Shown: positions 1-9,701, counted from the stretch's first letter. The stretch is DNA of 61,185 nt from an uncultured Clostridia bacterium (GCA_947168565.1 CAMVMM010000014.1:1-61185), one strand, 5' to 3'. Notes: a model not told the origin generated them from the letters alone. Numbers and translations are program-made.

Positions 1-10
1 CTTCCGATCT
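1..10. other. Probable sequencing-adapter remnant at contig end
   Basis: The first ten bases, CTTCCGATCT, are identical to the 3' end of the common Illumina TruSeq adapter. This is probably untrimmed adapter rather than genome, and it implies that the window starts at a contig edge. A chance match is possible but unlikely at exactly the first base. Confidence 0.75.
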
Positions 11-47
11 GCCGCTCCATTGTTTTGCTGAAAAATAGAATATTGTT

Positions 48-689
48 TTATTTGGTTCCGAATATCCTATCTCCAGCATCGCCGAGACCGGGCACGATAT
101 AGCCATGGTCGTTCAGGTGGCTGTCGATCGCGGCGGTGTAGATCGTTACATCGGGATGCGCTTCGTACATCGCCTTGAGCCCCTCCGGCGCCGCCACAAG
201 GCACATCAGGCGAACGGTTTTGCAGCCGGCTTCCTTGAGAACGTTGATGCCCACAACTGCGGAGCCGCCCGTTGCAAGCATGGGATCGACAAGAATCATG
301 TCGCGCTCGCTCGTGTCCGGCGGCAGCTTGTGATAGTAATCCTGCGGCAGAAGCGTTTCCGGATTGCGGTAAAGACCTATATGGCCGACCTTCGCGGCGG
401 GGATAAGATCCATTATGCCGTCCGCCATTCCGAGCCCTGCGCGAAGGATCGGCACGATGCCGAGCTTCCTTCCCGCAAGCACCTTCGCGGTCATCTTGGC
501 AACGGGCGTTTCGATCTGCTTTTCCTCAAGCGGAAGATCGCGCGTTACTTCGTATGCCATAAGCATTGCAAGCTCGCGCAGAAGCATGCGAAAATCCTTG
601 GTGCCGGTGGTGCGATCCCTCAAAAAGGTGAGCTTATGCTGCACCAGGGGATGATCGATCACCACAACGTTTTTCATATAGTCTTCCAT
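48..689 (-). CDS. upp: Uracil phosphoribosyltransferase
   Basis: Pyrimidine salvage enzyme that makes UMP from uracil and PRPP in the cytosol. The PRPP-binding loop ([11 protein letters not shown]) and the C-terminal uracil-binding segment ([12 protein letters not shown]) are both present. I start at the ATG at 689, giving 213 aa close to the usual 209, because a GGGGG ribosome site lies five bases upstream. An in-frame ATG at 740 would add 17 unfamiliar residues and overlap rpiB. It is the third gene of a ywlC-rpiB-upp run that recalls the Bacillus subtilis ywl-upp region, so cotranscription is likely. The stop codon is about 50 bases from the contig edge. Confidence 0.96.
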   Translation of the reverse strand: MEDYMKNVVVIDHPLVQHKLTFLRDRTTGTKDFRMLLRELAMLMAYEVTRDLPLEEKQIETPVAKMTAKVLAGRKLGIVPILRAGLGMADGIMDLIPAAKVGHIGLYRNPETLLPQDYYHKLPPDTSERDMILVDPMLATGGSAVVGINVLKEAGCKTVRLMCLVAAPEGLKAMYEAHPDVTIYTAAIDSHLNDHGYIVPGLGDAGDRIFGTK

Positions 690-726
690 ATTTACCCCCA
701 AAATAGTATTAACGGTTGGTCGCGGC

Positions 727-1308
727 TCAATCGCTGACAAGACGCGAGCTGCCGCTTCTGTGCGAGCTGCCGGAGGCGCTCCTTGAGCCGTGCATACCGC
801 TTGAGCTGTGTATGCTGCGATGCTCGCCGCTTGAATCGCCGCTCTGCGAGCTTGCGACCTTGGAGCTTGACGAGGTGTAATTTGCGATCTTCGTCAGGCG
901 CCTCTCGTGTCTGCCGCCCTCAAATTCGGTGGTGAGCCATTTGCTTACGATCTCCTTGGCGATCTCGCTGCCGATTATCCTTCCGCCCATGGCAAGCACG
1001 TTGCTGTTGTTGTGCTTTCTGGTGAGCTCGGCGGATACGGGATCGCCGCAGAGCGCGCAGCGAACGCCGCGGATCCTGTTTGCGCAGATGGAAACGCCGA
1101 TGCCCGTGCCGCAGATGAGTATGCCGCGGTCGTATTTCCCGCTTGCCACGGCCTCGGCAACGGGGAAGGCGATGTCCGGATAATCCACGCTCTCGGTGCT
1201 TGATGAGCAGCCGTAGTCGGAATAGCGATAGCCGTGCTCATCCAGATACTTTATGATCTTCTTTTTCAGCTCATAGCCGCCGTGATCGCATCCGATTGCA
1301 ATCTTCAT
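727..1308 (-). CDS. rpiB: Ribose-5-phosphate isomerase B with Ser/His-rich tail
   Basis: Interconverts ribose 5-phosphate and ribulose 5-phosphate in the pentose phosphate pathway. The RpiB/LacAB fold is clear from the N-terminal CDHGGYELK, the catalytic-cysteine loop [13 protein letters not shown] and the phosphate-binding segment around [15 protein letters not shown]. The family is normally about 145-150 aa. This protein is 193 aa because a low-complexity tail of about 45 residues rich in Ser, Gly, His and Arg follows the ordinary end near RRLTKIANY. The tail runs to a stop 37 bases before upp. Function of the core is secure; the tail has no function I recognise. Substrate could be another aldose phosphate within the LacB family. 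Confidence 0.93.
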   Translation of the reverse strand: MKIAIGCDHGGYELKKKIIKYLDEHGYRYSDYGCSSSTESVDYPDIAFPVAEAVASGKYDRGILICGTGIGVSICANRIRGVRCALCGDPVSAELTRKHNNSNVLAMGGRIIGSEIAKEIVSKWLTTEFEGGRHERRLTKIANYTSSSSKVASSQSGDSSGEHRSIHSSSGMHGSRSASGSSHRSGSSRLVSD

Positions 1309-1345
1309 GGTGTGTGCCTCCTAACGGATTCGTTTGTACTCATGG

Positions 1346-2386
1346 TTATTGCCTCAGCACCGTGAAGCCCGCAGCGCGAAGCAGGCGGTTCATATACGCC
1401 AGCCCCTCGCCGCTCTCCGGTATGCCCTCGGCAAGTATCAGGTCAACGCCCTCGGTTTCGTCCCTGAGCGCACCAAAAAGGGCCGCGCAGAGAGTTGCGG
1501 GCATATCCCTGTTCCCAATTATAACACATTTCTTGCCTTTATAATAGCTTTTTGTTTGCTCGGTTGCAAATATTTTGCAGCTTTTGCCCTCGATCTCCGC
1601 CTTTTGGTACTCCCTGCATATAATTCCGGCGGCGGCGCGCGGACTGCCAAGCGCAACGGCGACCTCGCACTCCGGCGCGTAATGCCGGTATTTCATGCCG
1701 GGTGACGCCGCCTGCTCATCCTCGCCAAGGGGACGCAAAACCGCTCCGGCGACCTTCACGGGGCCGATAACGCCCTCAAGCATCTCCCGCGTTATCCCGC
1801 CGGGGCGGAGGATGGTCGGCTCGCCCACAAGCGAAAGCACCGTGGATTCAACCCCGACGGAGCATCTGCCGCCGTCGATTATCACGTCCACGCGCCCGTC
1901 CATATCCTCAAGCACGTGCTCAACGCTGGTTGGGCTCGGCTTGCCGGAAAGATTCGCGCTCGGAGCCGCTATGGGAACACCCGCGGCGCGGATCAGCGCA
2001 AGCGCTGTCTTATGCTCCGGCATTCGCACGGCAACGGTGTCCAGCCCCGCCGTGACCTCGCCCGGAACAAGCTCGCTTTTAAGGTACACAAGCGTGAGCG
2101 GCCCGGGCCAAAAAGCGTCCATCAATATGCGCGCCTTGTCGGGCACGTGCTTCCAAAGCGGCTTTACATCGCTTTTTTTGGCGACATGAAGGATCAGCGG
2201 GTTGTCCGAGGGCCGCCCCTTTGCTTCAAATATTTTGGAAACCGCCTCGCCGTCAAGCCCGTTCGCGCCAAGCCCGTAGACCGTTTCCGTGGGAAACACG
2301 ACGAGGCCGCCGGAGCGGATCACCCGACCCGCGAGCGCGGTGCCGTTTTCCTTTTGAGTTTTTGCGTTGTAAAGCTCGGTTTTCAT
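1346..2386 (-). CDS. ywlC: L-threonylcarbamoyladenylate synthase (YrdC + Sua5 domains)
   Basis: First enzyme of tRNA t6A37 biosynthesis. It makes threonylcarbamoyl-AMP from threonine, bicarbonate and ATP. Residues 1-200 are the YrdC domain, with KGRPSDNPLILHV, FWPGPLTLVY and PSANLSGKPSPTS. The linker SPGMKYRHYAPE and the remaining ~130 residues are the Sua5 domain, so this is the long Sua5/YwlC form rather than the short TsaC form. The 346 aa length fits. It is first of the ywlC-rpiB-upp cluster, and the same neighbours occur in Bacillus. No tsaD/B/E partner is in the window. Confidence 0.95.
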   Translation of the reverse strand: MKTELYNAKTQKENGTALAGRVIRSGGLVVFPTETVYGLGANGLDGEAVSKIFEAKGRPSDNPLILHVAKKSDVKPLWKHVPDKARILMDAFWPGPLTLVYLKSELVPGEVTAGLDTVAVRMPEHKTALALIRAAGVPIAAPSANLSGKPSPTSVEHVLEDMDGRVDVIIDGGRCSVGVESTVLSLVGEPTILRPGGITREMLEGVIGPVKVAGAVLRPLGEDEQAASPGMKYRHYAPECEVAVALGSPRAAAGIICREYQKAEIEGKSCKIFATEQTKSYYKGKKCVIIGNRDMPATLCAALFGALRDETEGVDLILAEGIPESGEGLAYMNRLLRAAGFTVLRQ

Positions 2387-2643
2387 GGAATCTCTTTCTT
2401 ATCCGTTCTTTTACGGGCTTGCGCCCGCGTCACTAAAATATAGCACATTGAACGAAATATTTCAAGCGCTGCGGAGCTCCGAAGGCTTTGACGCATATCA
2501 GAGCCATGTTTTGCTCAAAAAAAGCGGTTTTAGTAGTTAAAGCTTGATTTTTGGCTGAAAATTATATGTATATTATCGTGAAGTCTTGAAATTGGCGAAA
2601 AAAAGGAGTATAGTTATATTATACCATTAAGGAGGTATGAAAT

Positions 2644-3096
2644 ATGTGGAAAGAATTTAAAAAGTTCGCGTTCAAAGGCAATGTGATGGATCTGGCAGTC
2701 GGTGTCATGATCGGCGGCGCGTTCGGCGCGATCGTAACCTCTCTTGTGAACGACATATTTATGCCGCTCATCGGTCGAATCTTCGGCGGTCTTGACCTGA
2801 GCCAGAAGTATCTGGTGCTTTCCGGCAAAGAGCTCGTGGATGGGACCATGACTGTGGAGCAGGCGACCGAGGCCGGCGCAAACGTGCTTGCCTATGGTAA
2901 GTTCATCGCCGCTATCATCAACTTCTTCATCATCGCTCTGATCATCTTCTTCGTGGTCAAGGGCATCAACAAGCTCACCAAAAAGAATGCCGAGGAGCCC
3001 AAGCCCGCCCGCAAGTGCCCCTACTGCAAGAGCGAGATCGCGGACGACGCAACCCGCTGCCCGCACTGCACCAGCGAGCTTCCCAAAGAAGCGTAA
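2644..3096 (+). CDS. mscL: Large-conductance mechanosensitive channel with C-terminal zinc ribbon
   Basis: Membrane tension-gated channel that releases solutes on hypo-osmotic shock. TM1 carries the typical NVMDLAVGVMIGGAFGAIV, followed by a periplasmic-side loop and TM2 (FIIALIIFFVVKGINKL). The last ~25 residues add a CPYC...CPHC zinc ribbon, which gives 150 aa. A C-terminal ribbon appears in some clostridial homologues. The ATG has an ideal AAGGAGGT site upstream. The gene is apparently monocistronic, with a hairpin between it and icd. Confidence 0.95.
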   Translation: MWKEFKKFAFKGNVMDLAVGVMIGGAFGAIVTSLVNDIFMPLIGRIFGGLDLSQKYLVLSGKELVDGTMTVEQATEAGANVLAYGKFIAAIINFFIIALIIFFVVKGINKLTKKNAEEPKPARKCPYCKSEIADDATRCPHCTSELPKEA

Positions 3097-3128
3097 GCTT
3101 TTGCTGAATTAAAATACGGATTGTTAGC

Positions 3129-3164
3129 TTTGGCGCATCAAAGCATCGTGCTTGGTGCGCCAAA
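3129..3164. repeat. Inverted repeat between mscL and icd
   Basis: Perfect nine-base arms TTTGGCGCA and TGCGCCAAA flank an 18-base loop. No T-run follows on the plus strand, so it is not a classical intrinsic terminator. It could be a 3' end-stabilising hairpin of the mscL mRNA, part of the icd leader or an operator. Confidence 0.5.
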
Positions 3165-3212
3165 ATAATAATAGATCAACAACAACCTATAAAGTATCCA
3201 AGGAGACCCACA

Positions 3213-4427
3213 ATGCAGAAGATTCAAATGAAGACCCCCCTTGTAGAGATGGACGGCGACGAAATGACCAGGATCATCTGGAAGATGCTCAAGGACGAGC
3301 TCATTCTTCCCTTTGTCGATCTCAAAACCGAATACTACGACCTCGGCCTCGTTAAGAGGGATGAAACGGACGACAAGATCACCGTTGAAGCGGCGGAAGC
3401 CTGCAAGAAGTACGGCGTTGGCGTAAAATGCGCCACCATCACCCCGAACGCGCAGCGCATGACGGAGTACAACCTCAAGAGGATGTACAAGAGCCCCAAC
3501 GGCACCATCCGCGCCATTCTGGACGGCACCGTTTTCCGCGCTCCCATCACCATGGACTGCCTCAAGCCCTCGGTAAGGAGCTGGAATAAGCCCATCACCA
3601 TCGCCCGTCACGCCTATGGCGACATCTACAAGTGCCAGGAATACCGCGTACCCGGCCCCGGCAGGGCGGAGATAAAGTTCACCGATGAAAACGGCAACGT
3701 GACCTTCGATGAAACCGTGTTTGAGTTCAAGACTCCCGGCGTTCTCATGGGCACCTACAATAAGGACGATTCCATCGAGAGCTTCGCAAACGCCTGCTTC
3801 CAGTACGCCCTCTCCACCAAGCAGGATCTGTGGTTCTCCACCAAGGATACCATCTCCAAGAAGTACGACCACACCTTCAAGGATATCTTCCAGAGGATCT
3901 ACGACGAAAAATACAAGGCGGAATTTGAAAAGCTCGGCCTTGAATACTTCTACACCCTTATCGACGACGCCGTGGCCCGCGTTATCCGCTCAAACGGCGG
4001 CTTCATCTGGGCGCTCAAGAACTACGACGGCGACGTTATGAGCGACATGGTTGCCACTGCGTTCGGCAGCCTTGCCATGATGACCAGCGTGCTTGTGTCC
4101 CCAGACGGAAACTACGAATACGAGGCGGCGCACGGCACCGTTACCAAGCATTACTACAAGCACCTTGAGGGCGAGTCCACCTCCACCAACTCCATGGCCA
4201 CCATCTTCGCATGGAGCGGCGCGCTTCGCAAGAGGGGCGAGCTGGACGGGATAAACGAGCTTGTGGATTTTGCAAACAAGCTTGAGCAGGCCTCCCTTGA
4301 AACCATCGCCTCCGGCTTTATGACCAAGGATCTTGCGCTTCTTGCCGATATGGACAAGAAAACCGTTTGCACCACGGACGGCTTCATAAAGAAGATCCGC
4401 GAGAGGCTGGAAATGCTGCTTGCGTAA
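3213..4427 (+). CDS. icd: NADP-dependent isocitrate dehydrogenase, eukaryotic-like type
   Basis: Oxidative decarboxylation of isocitrate to 2-oxoglutarate, supplying NADPH and glutamate carbon. The 404 aa protein has the signature of the homodimeric type II (eukaryotic-like) class: VEMDGDEMTRIIW at the N-terminus, KCATITPNAQR, SPNGTIRAILDGTVFRAPI, YDGDVMSDMVA and the NADP-site stretch around AAHGTVTKHYY. It is not the E. coli-type Icd. Codon use is biased to C-ending and AAG codons, suggesting high expression. Start is supported by an AAGGAG site. It is separated from mscL by 116 bases and is followed 33 bases later by the SEC-C gene. Confidence 0.95.
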   Translation: MQKIQMKTPLVEMDGDEMTRIIWKMLKDELILPFVDLKTEYYDLGLVKRDETDDKITVEAAEACKKYGVGVKCATITPNAQRMTEYNLKRMYKSPNGTIRAILDGTVFRAPITMDCLKPSVRSWNKPITIARHAYGDIYKCQEYRVPGPGRAEIKFTDENGNVTFDETVFEFKTPGVLMGTYNKDDSIESFANACFQYALSTKQDLWFSTKDTISKKYDHTFKDIFQRIYDEKYKAEFEKLGLEYFYTLIDDAVARVIRSNGGFIWALKNYDGDVMSDMVATAFGSLAMMTSVLVSPDGNYEYEAAHGTVTKHYYKHLEGESTSTNSMATIFAWSGALRKRGELDGINELVDFANKLEQASLETIASGFMTKDLALLADMDKKTVCTTDGFIKKIRERLEMLLA

Positions 4428-4460
4428 GCAAATCACAATAGCTTTTATTCGGAGATAATT

Positions 4461-4970
4461 ATGACTCTTATCGAACAGTGGCGCAGTCTTGCCGAGGGAT
4501 CGGACGATAATCCCGAGGTTCGTGCGTTCTGGAACAACTACTTCGCTTCGGAAACCGAGGCATACAGAAAAATACTTTCCGACACCTCCGTTCGTTATGC
4601 CGGCAAGGCGGGCGAGCTTGCGAAGGGCTTTGATATGAGCGAAGCGACCTTCGGCGGCTTTCTGGACGGCATAAATACCAGCCTGACCGCGCCTCTTGAT
4701 ATTGATTCAATCGAGGCGGACACCGAGATAGCGCTGGATATAGACTTTGAAAAGCTCTACTTCAATATGCACGAGGCGAAGGCGGAGTGGCTCTACGGTC
4801 TGAAGGAATGGGATAAGGTGCTGGACGGTGAAAAGCGCAGGGAGATCACCAAGGCATGGCGCGTTTCAAAGCAGTTTGTGAATGAAGGCGCCAAGGTCGG
4901 CCCGAACGATCCCTGCCCCTGCGGAAGCGGGAAAAAATATAAAAAATGCTGCGGCAGATCCGCAGATTGA
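4461..4970 (+). CDS. SEC-C motif protein
   Basis: 169 aa soluble protein whose last 25 residues form a SEC-C zinc-binding motif ([18 protein letters not shown]), as found at the C-terminus of SecA and in many stand-alone proteins. The rest is mixed charged helix with no domain I recognise. SEC-C motifs bind zinc and often contact SecB or ribosomal partners, but no specific job can be assigned here. It follows icd closely and is followed by a strong hairpin terminator, so the two may be cotranscribed. Confidence 0.8.
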   Translation: MTLIEQWRSLAEGSDDNPEVRAFWNNYFASETEAYRKILSDTSVRYAGKAGELAKGFDMSEATFGGFLDGINTSLTAPLDIDSIEADTEIALDIDFEKLYFNMHEAKAEWLYGLKEWDKVLDGEKRREITKAWRVSKQFVNEGAKVGPNDPCPCGSGKKYKKCCGRSAD

Positions 4971-4995
4971 TTGCCCTATACAATATGAGCACTTG

Positions 4996-5030
4996 TTCTG
5001 CCACGCCGCAAGGCGTGGCAGAACTCGTTT
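4996..5030 (+). terminator. Intrinsic terminator after the SEC-C gene
   Basis: Perfect 12 bp stem TTCTGCCACGCC / GGCGTGGCAGAA with a GCAA tetraloop, followed by CTCGTTT. The T-run is short but the stem is very strong. Confidence 0.75.
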
Positions 5031-5080
5031 AATTATCACAGTATTATAAAAAGGCGGAATAATTTCCGCAAGGGGTTCGA

Positions 5081-6070
5081 TTGACTACTTTTATTTATCA
5101 CTCAAATTCATACGACGGCTACACAAACCTTGCGGCGGACGGGTATTTTCTGGATACGCTCCCAAAGGGGGATATGCTGCTGTATACCTATATCAACGAT
5201 GGCGCCGTGATAATCGGGCGAAACCAGAATGCCTGGCGCGAGTGCAGCCTGATGGATATGGAGCGGGACGGAGTGCAGCTCGTTCGCAGGCACACCGGCG
5301 GCGGCGCCGTGTTTCACGATAAGGGGAACCTGAACTATTCCTTTATCACAAACGAAAAGGACTACGACATTAACAAGCAGTTTTCCGTGGTGCTCGGCGC
5401 CCTGCGAAAGCTTGGGCTTGAGCCGGAGCTGACCGGAAGAAACGATATCGTGATCGACGGCAGAAAGTTTTCCGGAAACGCCTATGCGCATGCAAAGGGA
5501 AACAGGGCGCATCACGGCACGCTGCTCGTGAACGCAGACCTTGCGCAGCTCAGCAAATACCTGAACGTTTCGAAGGCAAAGCTGATGGCAAAGGGTATAG
5601 AGAGCGTTCGCGCAAGGGTGTGCAACCTTTCGGAATTTGTGCCCGATCTGACCGTTGAGCGAATGCGCGAGCTGCTCTGTGAAAGCTTTAGGGAGGTCTA
5701 CGGCGAGGCGGAGGAGTATCCCGTTACGGATGTTACTTCTTCCGGAATAGAGCACCGCAAGCAGCTTCAAACCTCGTGGGAGTGGCGCTTCGGCAAAACT
5801 CCGGAATGCGAGAATATGTTTGAGCATCGCTTCTCCTTTGGCGAGGTGCAGCTTCATTTCACGCTGAAAAACGGCAGGATCTCCAAGCTGATGCTGTTTT
5901 CGGACAGCATGGACACCGCGCTCATCTCACGGCTTTCCCACGTGCTGAAGGGCTGCAAGGCTGAGCGCAAGGCGCTCCGCGAGGCCGTTTCGGGCATTGA
6001 AAACACCGAGGCGCTGCAGGAGATCTTTGATTATCTGGACAACAAGGGGCAGCTTGCAAACCCTAATTGA
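5081..6070 (+). CDS. lplA: Lipoate-protein ligase A
   Basis: Attaches lipoate to E2 or GcvH lipoyl domains via lipoyl-AMP. The family motifs RRHTGGGAVFHDKGNLNYSF and DIVIDGRKFSGNAYA, followed by HHGTLLVN, hold the catalytic lysine and adenylate-binding residues. The 329 aa length includes the C-terminal accessory domain. The start is TTG at 5081, with AAGGGG five bases upstream and a TTG-encoded MTTFIYHSNSYDGYTN that matches the usual start of clostridial LplA. It stands alone between a terminator and the lon promoter. No lipoylated enzyme gene is in the window. Confidence 0.94.
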   Translation: MTTFIYHSNSYDGYTNLAADGYFLDTLPKGDMLLYTYINDGAVIIGRNQNAWRECSLMDMERDGVQLVRRHTGGGAVFHDKGNLNYSFITNEKDYDINKQFSVVLGALRKLGLEPELTGRNDIVIDGRKFSGNAYAHAKGNRAHHGTLLVNADLAQLSKYLNVSKAKLMAKGIESVRARVCNLSEFVPDLTVERMRELLCESFREVYGEAEEYPVTDVTSSGIEHRKQLQTSWEWRFGKTPECENMFEHRFSFGEVQLHFTLKNGRISKLMLFSDSMDTALISRLSHVLKGCKAERKALREAVSGIENTEALQEIFDYLDNKGQLANPN

Positions 6071-6230
6071 GCCTCCGACCCTGATTGAGCCTCCGCTTCG
6101 GGGGTCCGGAGCCTTTATTTCCTGCAGAGTTTTTTGCGCATAAGGCACTGTAAAACCGAGCTTGACAAAGGGCGGCACCGCCTTTTTGTCTTTTTGGTGG
6201 CAATTACCCTGAAAAGTCAAAATTTATATG

Positions 6231-6259
6231 TTGAGAAAAATCGAATTTTGAGTTATAAT
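6231..6259 (+). promoter_or_regulatory. Sigma-A promoter of lon
   Basis: TTGAGA, a 17-base spacer and TATAAT, located 68 bases upstream of the lon start codon in an AT-rich stretch. I see no CIRCE element and no convincing pair of CtsR boxes. Confidence 0.7.
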
Positions 6260-6326
6260 CTATCCACAATGATGGCGAAGGCGGCTGCCTTCGCTCCTTG
6301 AATGCGCAAAAGAAAGGACAGATTAT

Positions 6327-8699
6327 ATGGAAATCGCATTTTATGAAAATATACCCGTGATCCCGCTCAGAGGGCTTGTGGTGCTGCCGTATTCGGCAAT
6401 GAGCTTTGACGTTGGCAGGGAAAAGAGCGTGCTTGCCGCAAGGGCGGCCATAAAGGGCAACGGGCTTGTGATGCTCACCACTCAGCATGATGAAAAAAAG
6501 CCGGAGGTTTCCGCAAGCGAGCTGCATACCTGTGGCTGCCTCTGCCGCATAAAGGGCAGCGAAAAGCTTGAGGGCGATTCGCTCAGGCTGCTTGTGTCGG
6601 GTCAGTGCCGCGCAAGGATAAAGAGCTTTGTTGAGGGCGGTGAATTTTTTGCCGCGGATATCGAATGCTATGAAAACGAGGAGCCAAGCGAGGCGGAGTC
6701 CCTTTCCGTGCTGCGCAGCATGATAGAGGAGAGCGCGGATAAATACGTTTCCATCATAGGAAATTCCCAGCTTAAAACAACGCTTGCCTTCATTTCAAGA
6801 AGCTCGAACGATGCGGAATACGCCTACCGCGTTGCAAACGTGTTTCTGCTTGCAAAGGCGGACAGGCAGACGATCCTTGAGGCGGAGGGCTATGCCGAGC
6901 GCGCCGTTGCACTTGTGAATATGCTGAACCGCGAGGCGGAGAAGGTGCGCATAAAGCAGCTTATCGACGCAAACGTTAAGGAGCAGATCGATAAAAACCA
7001 GCGCGAATACTATCTGCGCGAGCAGATGAAGGCGGTTCGCAAGGAGCTTGGGGAGGACGAGCAGTCCGAGGCGGAGGATTTCAGAAAGCGCCTCAACGAA
7101 AAGACCTTCCCCGAGGAGATTCGGAAAAAGCTTGAAAAGGAGATAGAGCGCTTCGCCCTGCTTCCCGCAAGCTCCCACGAAACGCCCTCCATGCGCACCT
7201 ATATCGACACGCTTCTAAGCCTTCCCTACACCGAGATGAGCGAGGACGATCTGGACGTTGAGCACGCCAAAAGGGTGCTTGATGAGGATCATTACGGGCT
7301 TGAAAAGGTGAAGGACAGGATCCTGGAGTTCATGGCGGTAGCCAAGCTCACCGGCAAGGTGAACGGGCAGATAATCTGCTTCGTCGGCCCTCCGGGCGTG
7401 GGCAAAACATCCATCTCCTCCTCCATCGCAAGGGCGCTCGGCAGAAAGTTCGTTCGCATGAGCCTTGGCGGCATCCACGACGAGGCGGAGATTCGCGGCC
7501 ACAGGCGCACCTATATAGGCGCAATGCCCGGCAGGATAATCGCCGCCATGCGTCAGGCGGAAACGGTGAATCCCGTGCTTCTGTTTGATGAAATAGATAA
7601 GCTCGGCGCGGATTCCTTCCACGGCGACCCCGCTGCGGCGATGCTGGAGGTGCTGGACAGCGCGCAGAATTTTGAATTCCGCGATCATTTCCTTGAAATG
7701 CCGTACGATCTTTCAAAGGTGCTTTTCATCACCACGGCGAACGATATGGCGGGCATTCCGCGCCCCCTGCTCGACCGCATGGAGATAATCGAGGTGCCGA
7801 GCTACCTTGCCAATGAAAAGGTGGAGATAGCGTTCCGCCACCTTGTGCCGCGCCAGCTTGAAAAGAACGGCTTCAAAAAGAGCATGCTCAGCATACCGCG
7901 CGAGAGCATTGCGGAGATAATAAACGGCTACACGCGCGAGGCGGGCGTTCGCAGCCTTGAAAGAAGCATCGCCAAGGTCTGCCGCAAGGCGGCGGTGGAG
8001 ATAGCGGGCGGTAAAAAGCGCGTTACGGTAAGCAAAAAGAAGGTTGAGGAATACCTTGGTGCGCCGCGCTATACCTACGATCCCGCGGATAAGGAGCCGC
8101 AGGTCGGGCTTGTGAACGGGCTTGCGTGGACGAGCGTGGGCGGCGAAATGCTCACCGTGGAGGCCGCCGTGCTTCCCGGCACGGGCAAGATCCAGCTCAC
8201 GGGCCAGCTTGGCAGCGTGATGCAGGAGAGTGCGCAGGCGGCGATAACCTGCATAAGGGAGCGGGTGGATATGCTTGAGCTTGAGAGCGATTTCTACGGC
8301 AAAACGGATATCCACGTGCATCTTCCCGAGGGCGCCATCCCAAAGGACGGCCCCTCGGCGGGCATAACGCTGTTTACTGCGGTCACAAGTGCGCTCACGG
8401 GCATTCCGGTGCGCTCCGGGCTTGCCATGACGGGGGAGATCACGCTGCGCGGCAGGGTGCTGCCAATCGGCGGGCTTCGTGAAAAGCTGCTTGCCGCCGT
8501 GCGCGCGGGTATCGACACCGTGCTGATACCGGAAAAGAACCGCAAGGATCTGCGGGAAGTGCCCTCGGATATCCTTGAGGCGCTGAATATAATCTACGTT
8601 GACAATGCGGACGAGGTGCTGAAGCACGCGCTCACAAGGCTGCCCGAAAAGCGCGTTGTGCTGCCTCAAGCGGCGGTTCAGGCGGGCGCACCCGCGTAA
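6327..8699 (+). CDS. lon: ATP-dependent endopeptidase Lon
   Basis: Cytosolic AAA+ protease for damaged and regulatory proteins. The order is an N-terminal LON substrate domain (residues 1-200), a coiled linker, an AAA+ module with Walker [10 protein letters not shown] and Walker [11 protein letters not shown], and a C-terminal serine/lysine protease domain. The catalytic serine sits in [10 protein letters not shown] and the lysine about 43 residues on, in [10 protein letters not shown]. 790 aa is a normal LonA length. Start supported by AAAGGA upstream and a good promoter. It is followed by coat-like genes, probably transcribed separately. Confidence 0.97.
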   Translation: MEIAFYENIPVIPLRGLVVLPYSAMSFDVGREKSVLAARAAIKGNGLVMLTTQHDEKKPEVSASELHTCGCLCRIKGSEKLEGDSLRLLVSGQCRARIKSFVEGGEFFAADIECYENEEPSEAESLSVLRSMIEESADKYVSIIGNSQLKTTLAFISRSSNDAEYAYRVANVFLLAKADRQTILEAEGYAERAVALVNMLNREAEKVRIKQLIDANVKEQIDKNQREYYLREQMKAVRKELGEDEQSEAEDFRKRLNEKTFPEEIRKKLEKEIERFALLPASSHETPSMRTYIDTLLSLPYTEMSEDDLDVEHAKRVLDEDHYGLEKVKDRILEFMAVAKLTGKVNGQIICFVGPPGVGKTSISSSIARALGRKFVRMSLGGIHDEAEIRGHRRTYIGAMPGRIIAAMRQAETVNPVLLFDEIDKLGADSFHGDPAAAMLEVLDSAQNFEFRDHFLEMPYDLSKVLFITTANDMAGIPRPLLDRMEIIEVPSYLANEKVEIAFRHLVPRQLEKNGFKKSMLSIPRESIAEIINGYTREAGVRSLERSIAKVCRKAAVEIAGGKKRVTVSKKKVEEYLGAPRYTYDPADKEPQVGLVNGLAWTSVGGEMLTVEAAVLPGTGKIQLTGQLGSVMQESAQAAITCIRERVDMLELESDFYGKTDIHVHLPEGAIPKDGPSAGITLFTAVTSALTGIPVRSGLAMTGEITLRGRVLPIGGLREKLLAAVRAGIDTVLIPEKNRKDLREVPSDILEALNIIYVDNADEVLKHALTRLPEKRVVLPQAAVQAGAPA

Positions 8700-8815
8700 G
8701 GGAGCGGCGCAAGCTTCAAAAAACCGGTAAAAATTAACTGAATATGCCCTTCGTGAGCGAGCCAAACTATGCTTGCAGGCAAAAGCCTGAAAAACTCATC
8801 ACGGAGGGCATTATT

Positions 8816-9190
8816 ATGCACACAAACGGCAATGGTCAGGGCATGAATACCGATCGGTTTTTCAGCTCAAGCCCGGGCAGCCCCAATTCGGGCTGTTACG
8901 ATAGCGGGAGCGGCTCCGCAAGGAGCGAATGCTCAGGCGGCAGCGGCAAAAGCTGCATGAGCACTGCGGGCTCGCGCTGGAACACCGAGGCGGCAAGCGG
9001 CCCGATAGACAGCACGGATCTTTCGATCATTCAGGATGAAATGCATACCGAGGCGCTTCTTTACAAGAAATGCGCGGTATACGCGGGCTATTTCAGCGAT
9101 CCCCGGCTCAAGCGCGTGGCCGAGACCGCCGCGGAGCATCATCGCAGGCATTTTGATTCGCTCCACGGCTACCTGAATTCGTCTAACTAA
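8816..9190 (+). CDS. Ferritin-like coat protein (CotF-type) with Ser/Gly-rich N-terminus
   Basis: 124 aa. The first ~60 residues are low complexity and rich in Ser, Gly, Asn and Cys. The rest is a two-helix segment (DLSIIQDEMHTEALLYKKC, then AETAAEHHRRHFDSLHGYL) resembling ferritin-like CotF/DUF2383 spore proteins. I chose the ATG at 8816, which has GGAGGG seven bases upstream, over the in-frame ATG at 8744, which has none. A second CotF-like gene follows after 14 bases, so the two probably form an operon. Coat location is inferred from the family, not shown. Confidence 0.7.
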   Translation: MHTNGNGQGMNTDRFFSSSPGSPNSGCYDSGSGSARSECSGGSGKSCMSTAGSRWNTEAASGPIDSTDLSIIQDEMHTEALLYKKCAVYAGYFSDPRLKRVAETAAEHHRRHFDSLHGYLNSSN

Positions 9191-9204
9191 TCGGAGGAAA
9201 AACT

Positions 9205-9480
9205 ATGCAGAATTCATCCATGACCGAGCAGGAGCTGCTCACAGACCTTCTTCAGTCCGAAAGAGCGGCGGTTAAGCAATACGCCGAAAGCTGCACCGAG
9301 GCAGGCAGCATGAATCTTCGCAATCTGCTCATAAGCTGTATGAGCGAGGTAAGCGAGGATCAGTTCGCCGTGTTCGAGCAGATGAAGCAGCGCAATCTTT
9401 ACAAGACCACTCCCGCCAAGCAGCAGGAGATACAGACCGCGCAGCAGGATATGACCGAGCTTGCGCAAAAGACCTGGTAA
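9205..9480 (+). CDS. Spore coat protein, CotF family
   Basis: 91 aa all-helical protein with the COG5577/CotF pattern: TEQELLTDLLQSERAAVKQY, then a second helix ending in EDQFAVFEQMKQRNLY and a Thr/Gln-rich tail. Such proteins are small ferritin-like units of the spore coat or crust in Bacillus and Clostridium. A GGAGG site precedes the start. It lies 14 bases after another ferritin-like gene. Expression during sporulation is inferred from the family only. Confidence 0.82.
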   Translation: MQNSSMTEQELLTDLLQSERAAVKQYAESCTEAGSMNLRNLLISCMSEVSEDQFAVFEQMKQRNLYKTTPAKQQEIQTAQQDMTELAQKTW

Positions 9481-9634
9481 AGGCAAGGCGGCGGCAAAAA
9501 GCGGCGTTAAGAAGAAAAAGATTTCCTTCATAATGTAAAATCGAATTGAAATCACGAACGGAGCGGCGGGAAACTGCCGCTTCTTCGGCTTGCTCCGTAT
9601 GCGGCACGAGGATCAGCTCATTTTCTGAAAAGCA

Positions 9635-9663
9635 TTGACTAAAGCGCGGATTTTGGGTATAGT
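9635..9663 (+). promoter_or_regulatory. Sigma-A promoter of the macro-domain gene
   Basis: TTGACT, 17-base spacer, TATAGT; the start codon is 38 bases downstream, leaving a short leader with AAAGGAGGTG. Confidence 0.72.
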
Positions 9664-9701
9664 TGTATTCGTAATGAGTGCAGCAAAAGGAGGTGCGAGC
9701 T

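Noticed and set aside
6066-6115. Terminator after lplA
   Set aside because: A repeated ATTGAGCCTCCG and a partial GC stem are seen, but the pairing is imperfect and the T-run is broken by A; too weak to list.
7713-8765. Long minus-strand frame opposite lon
   Set aside because: It is the shadow of the Lon coding frame, Arg/His/Ala-rich without motifs.
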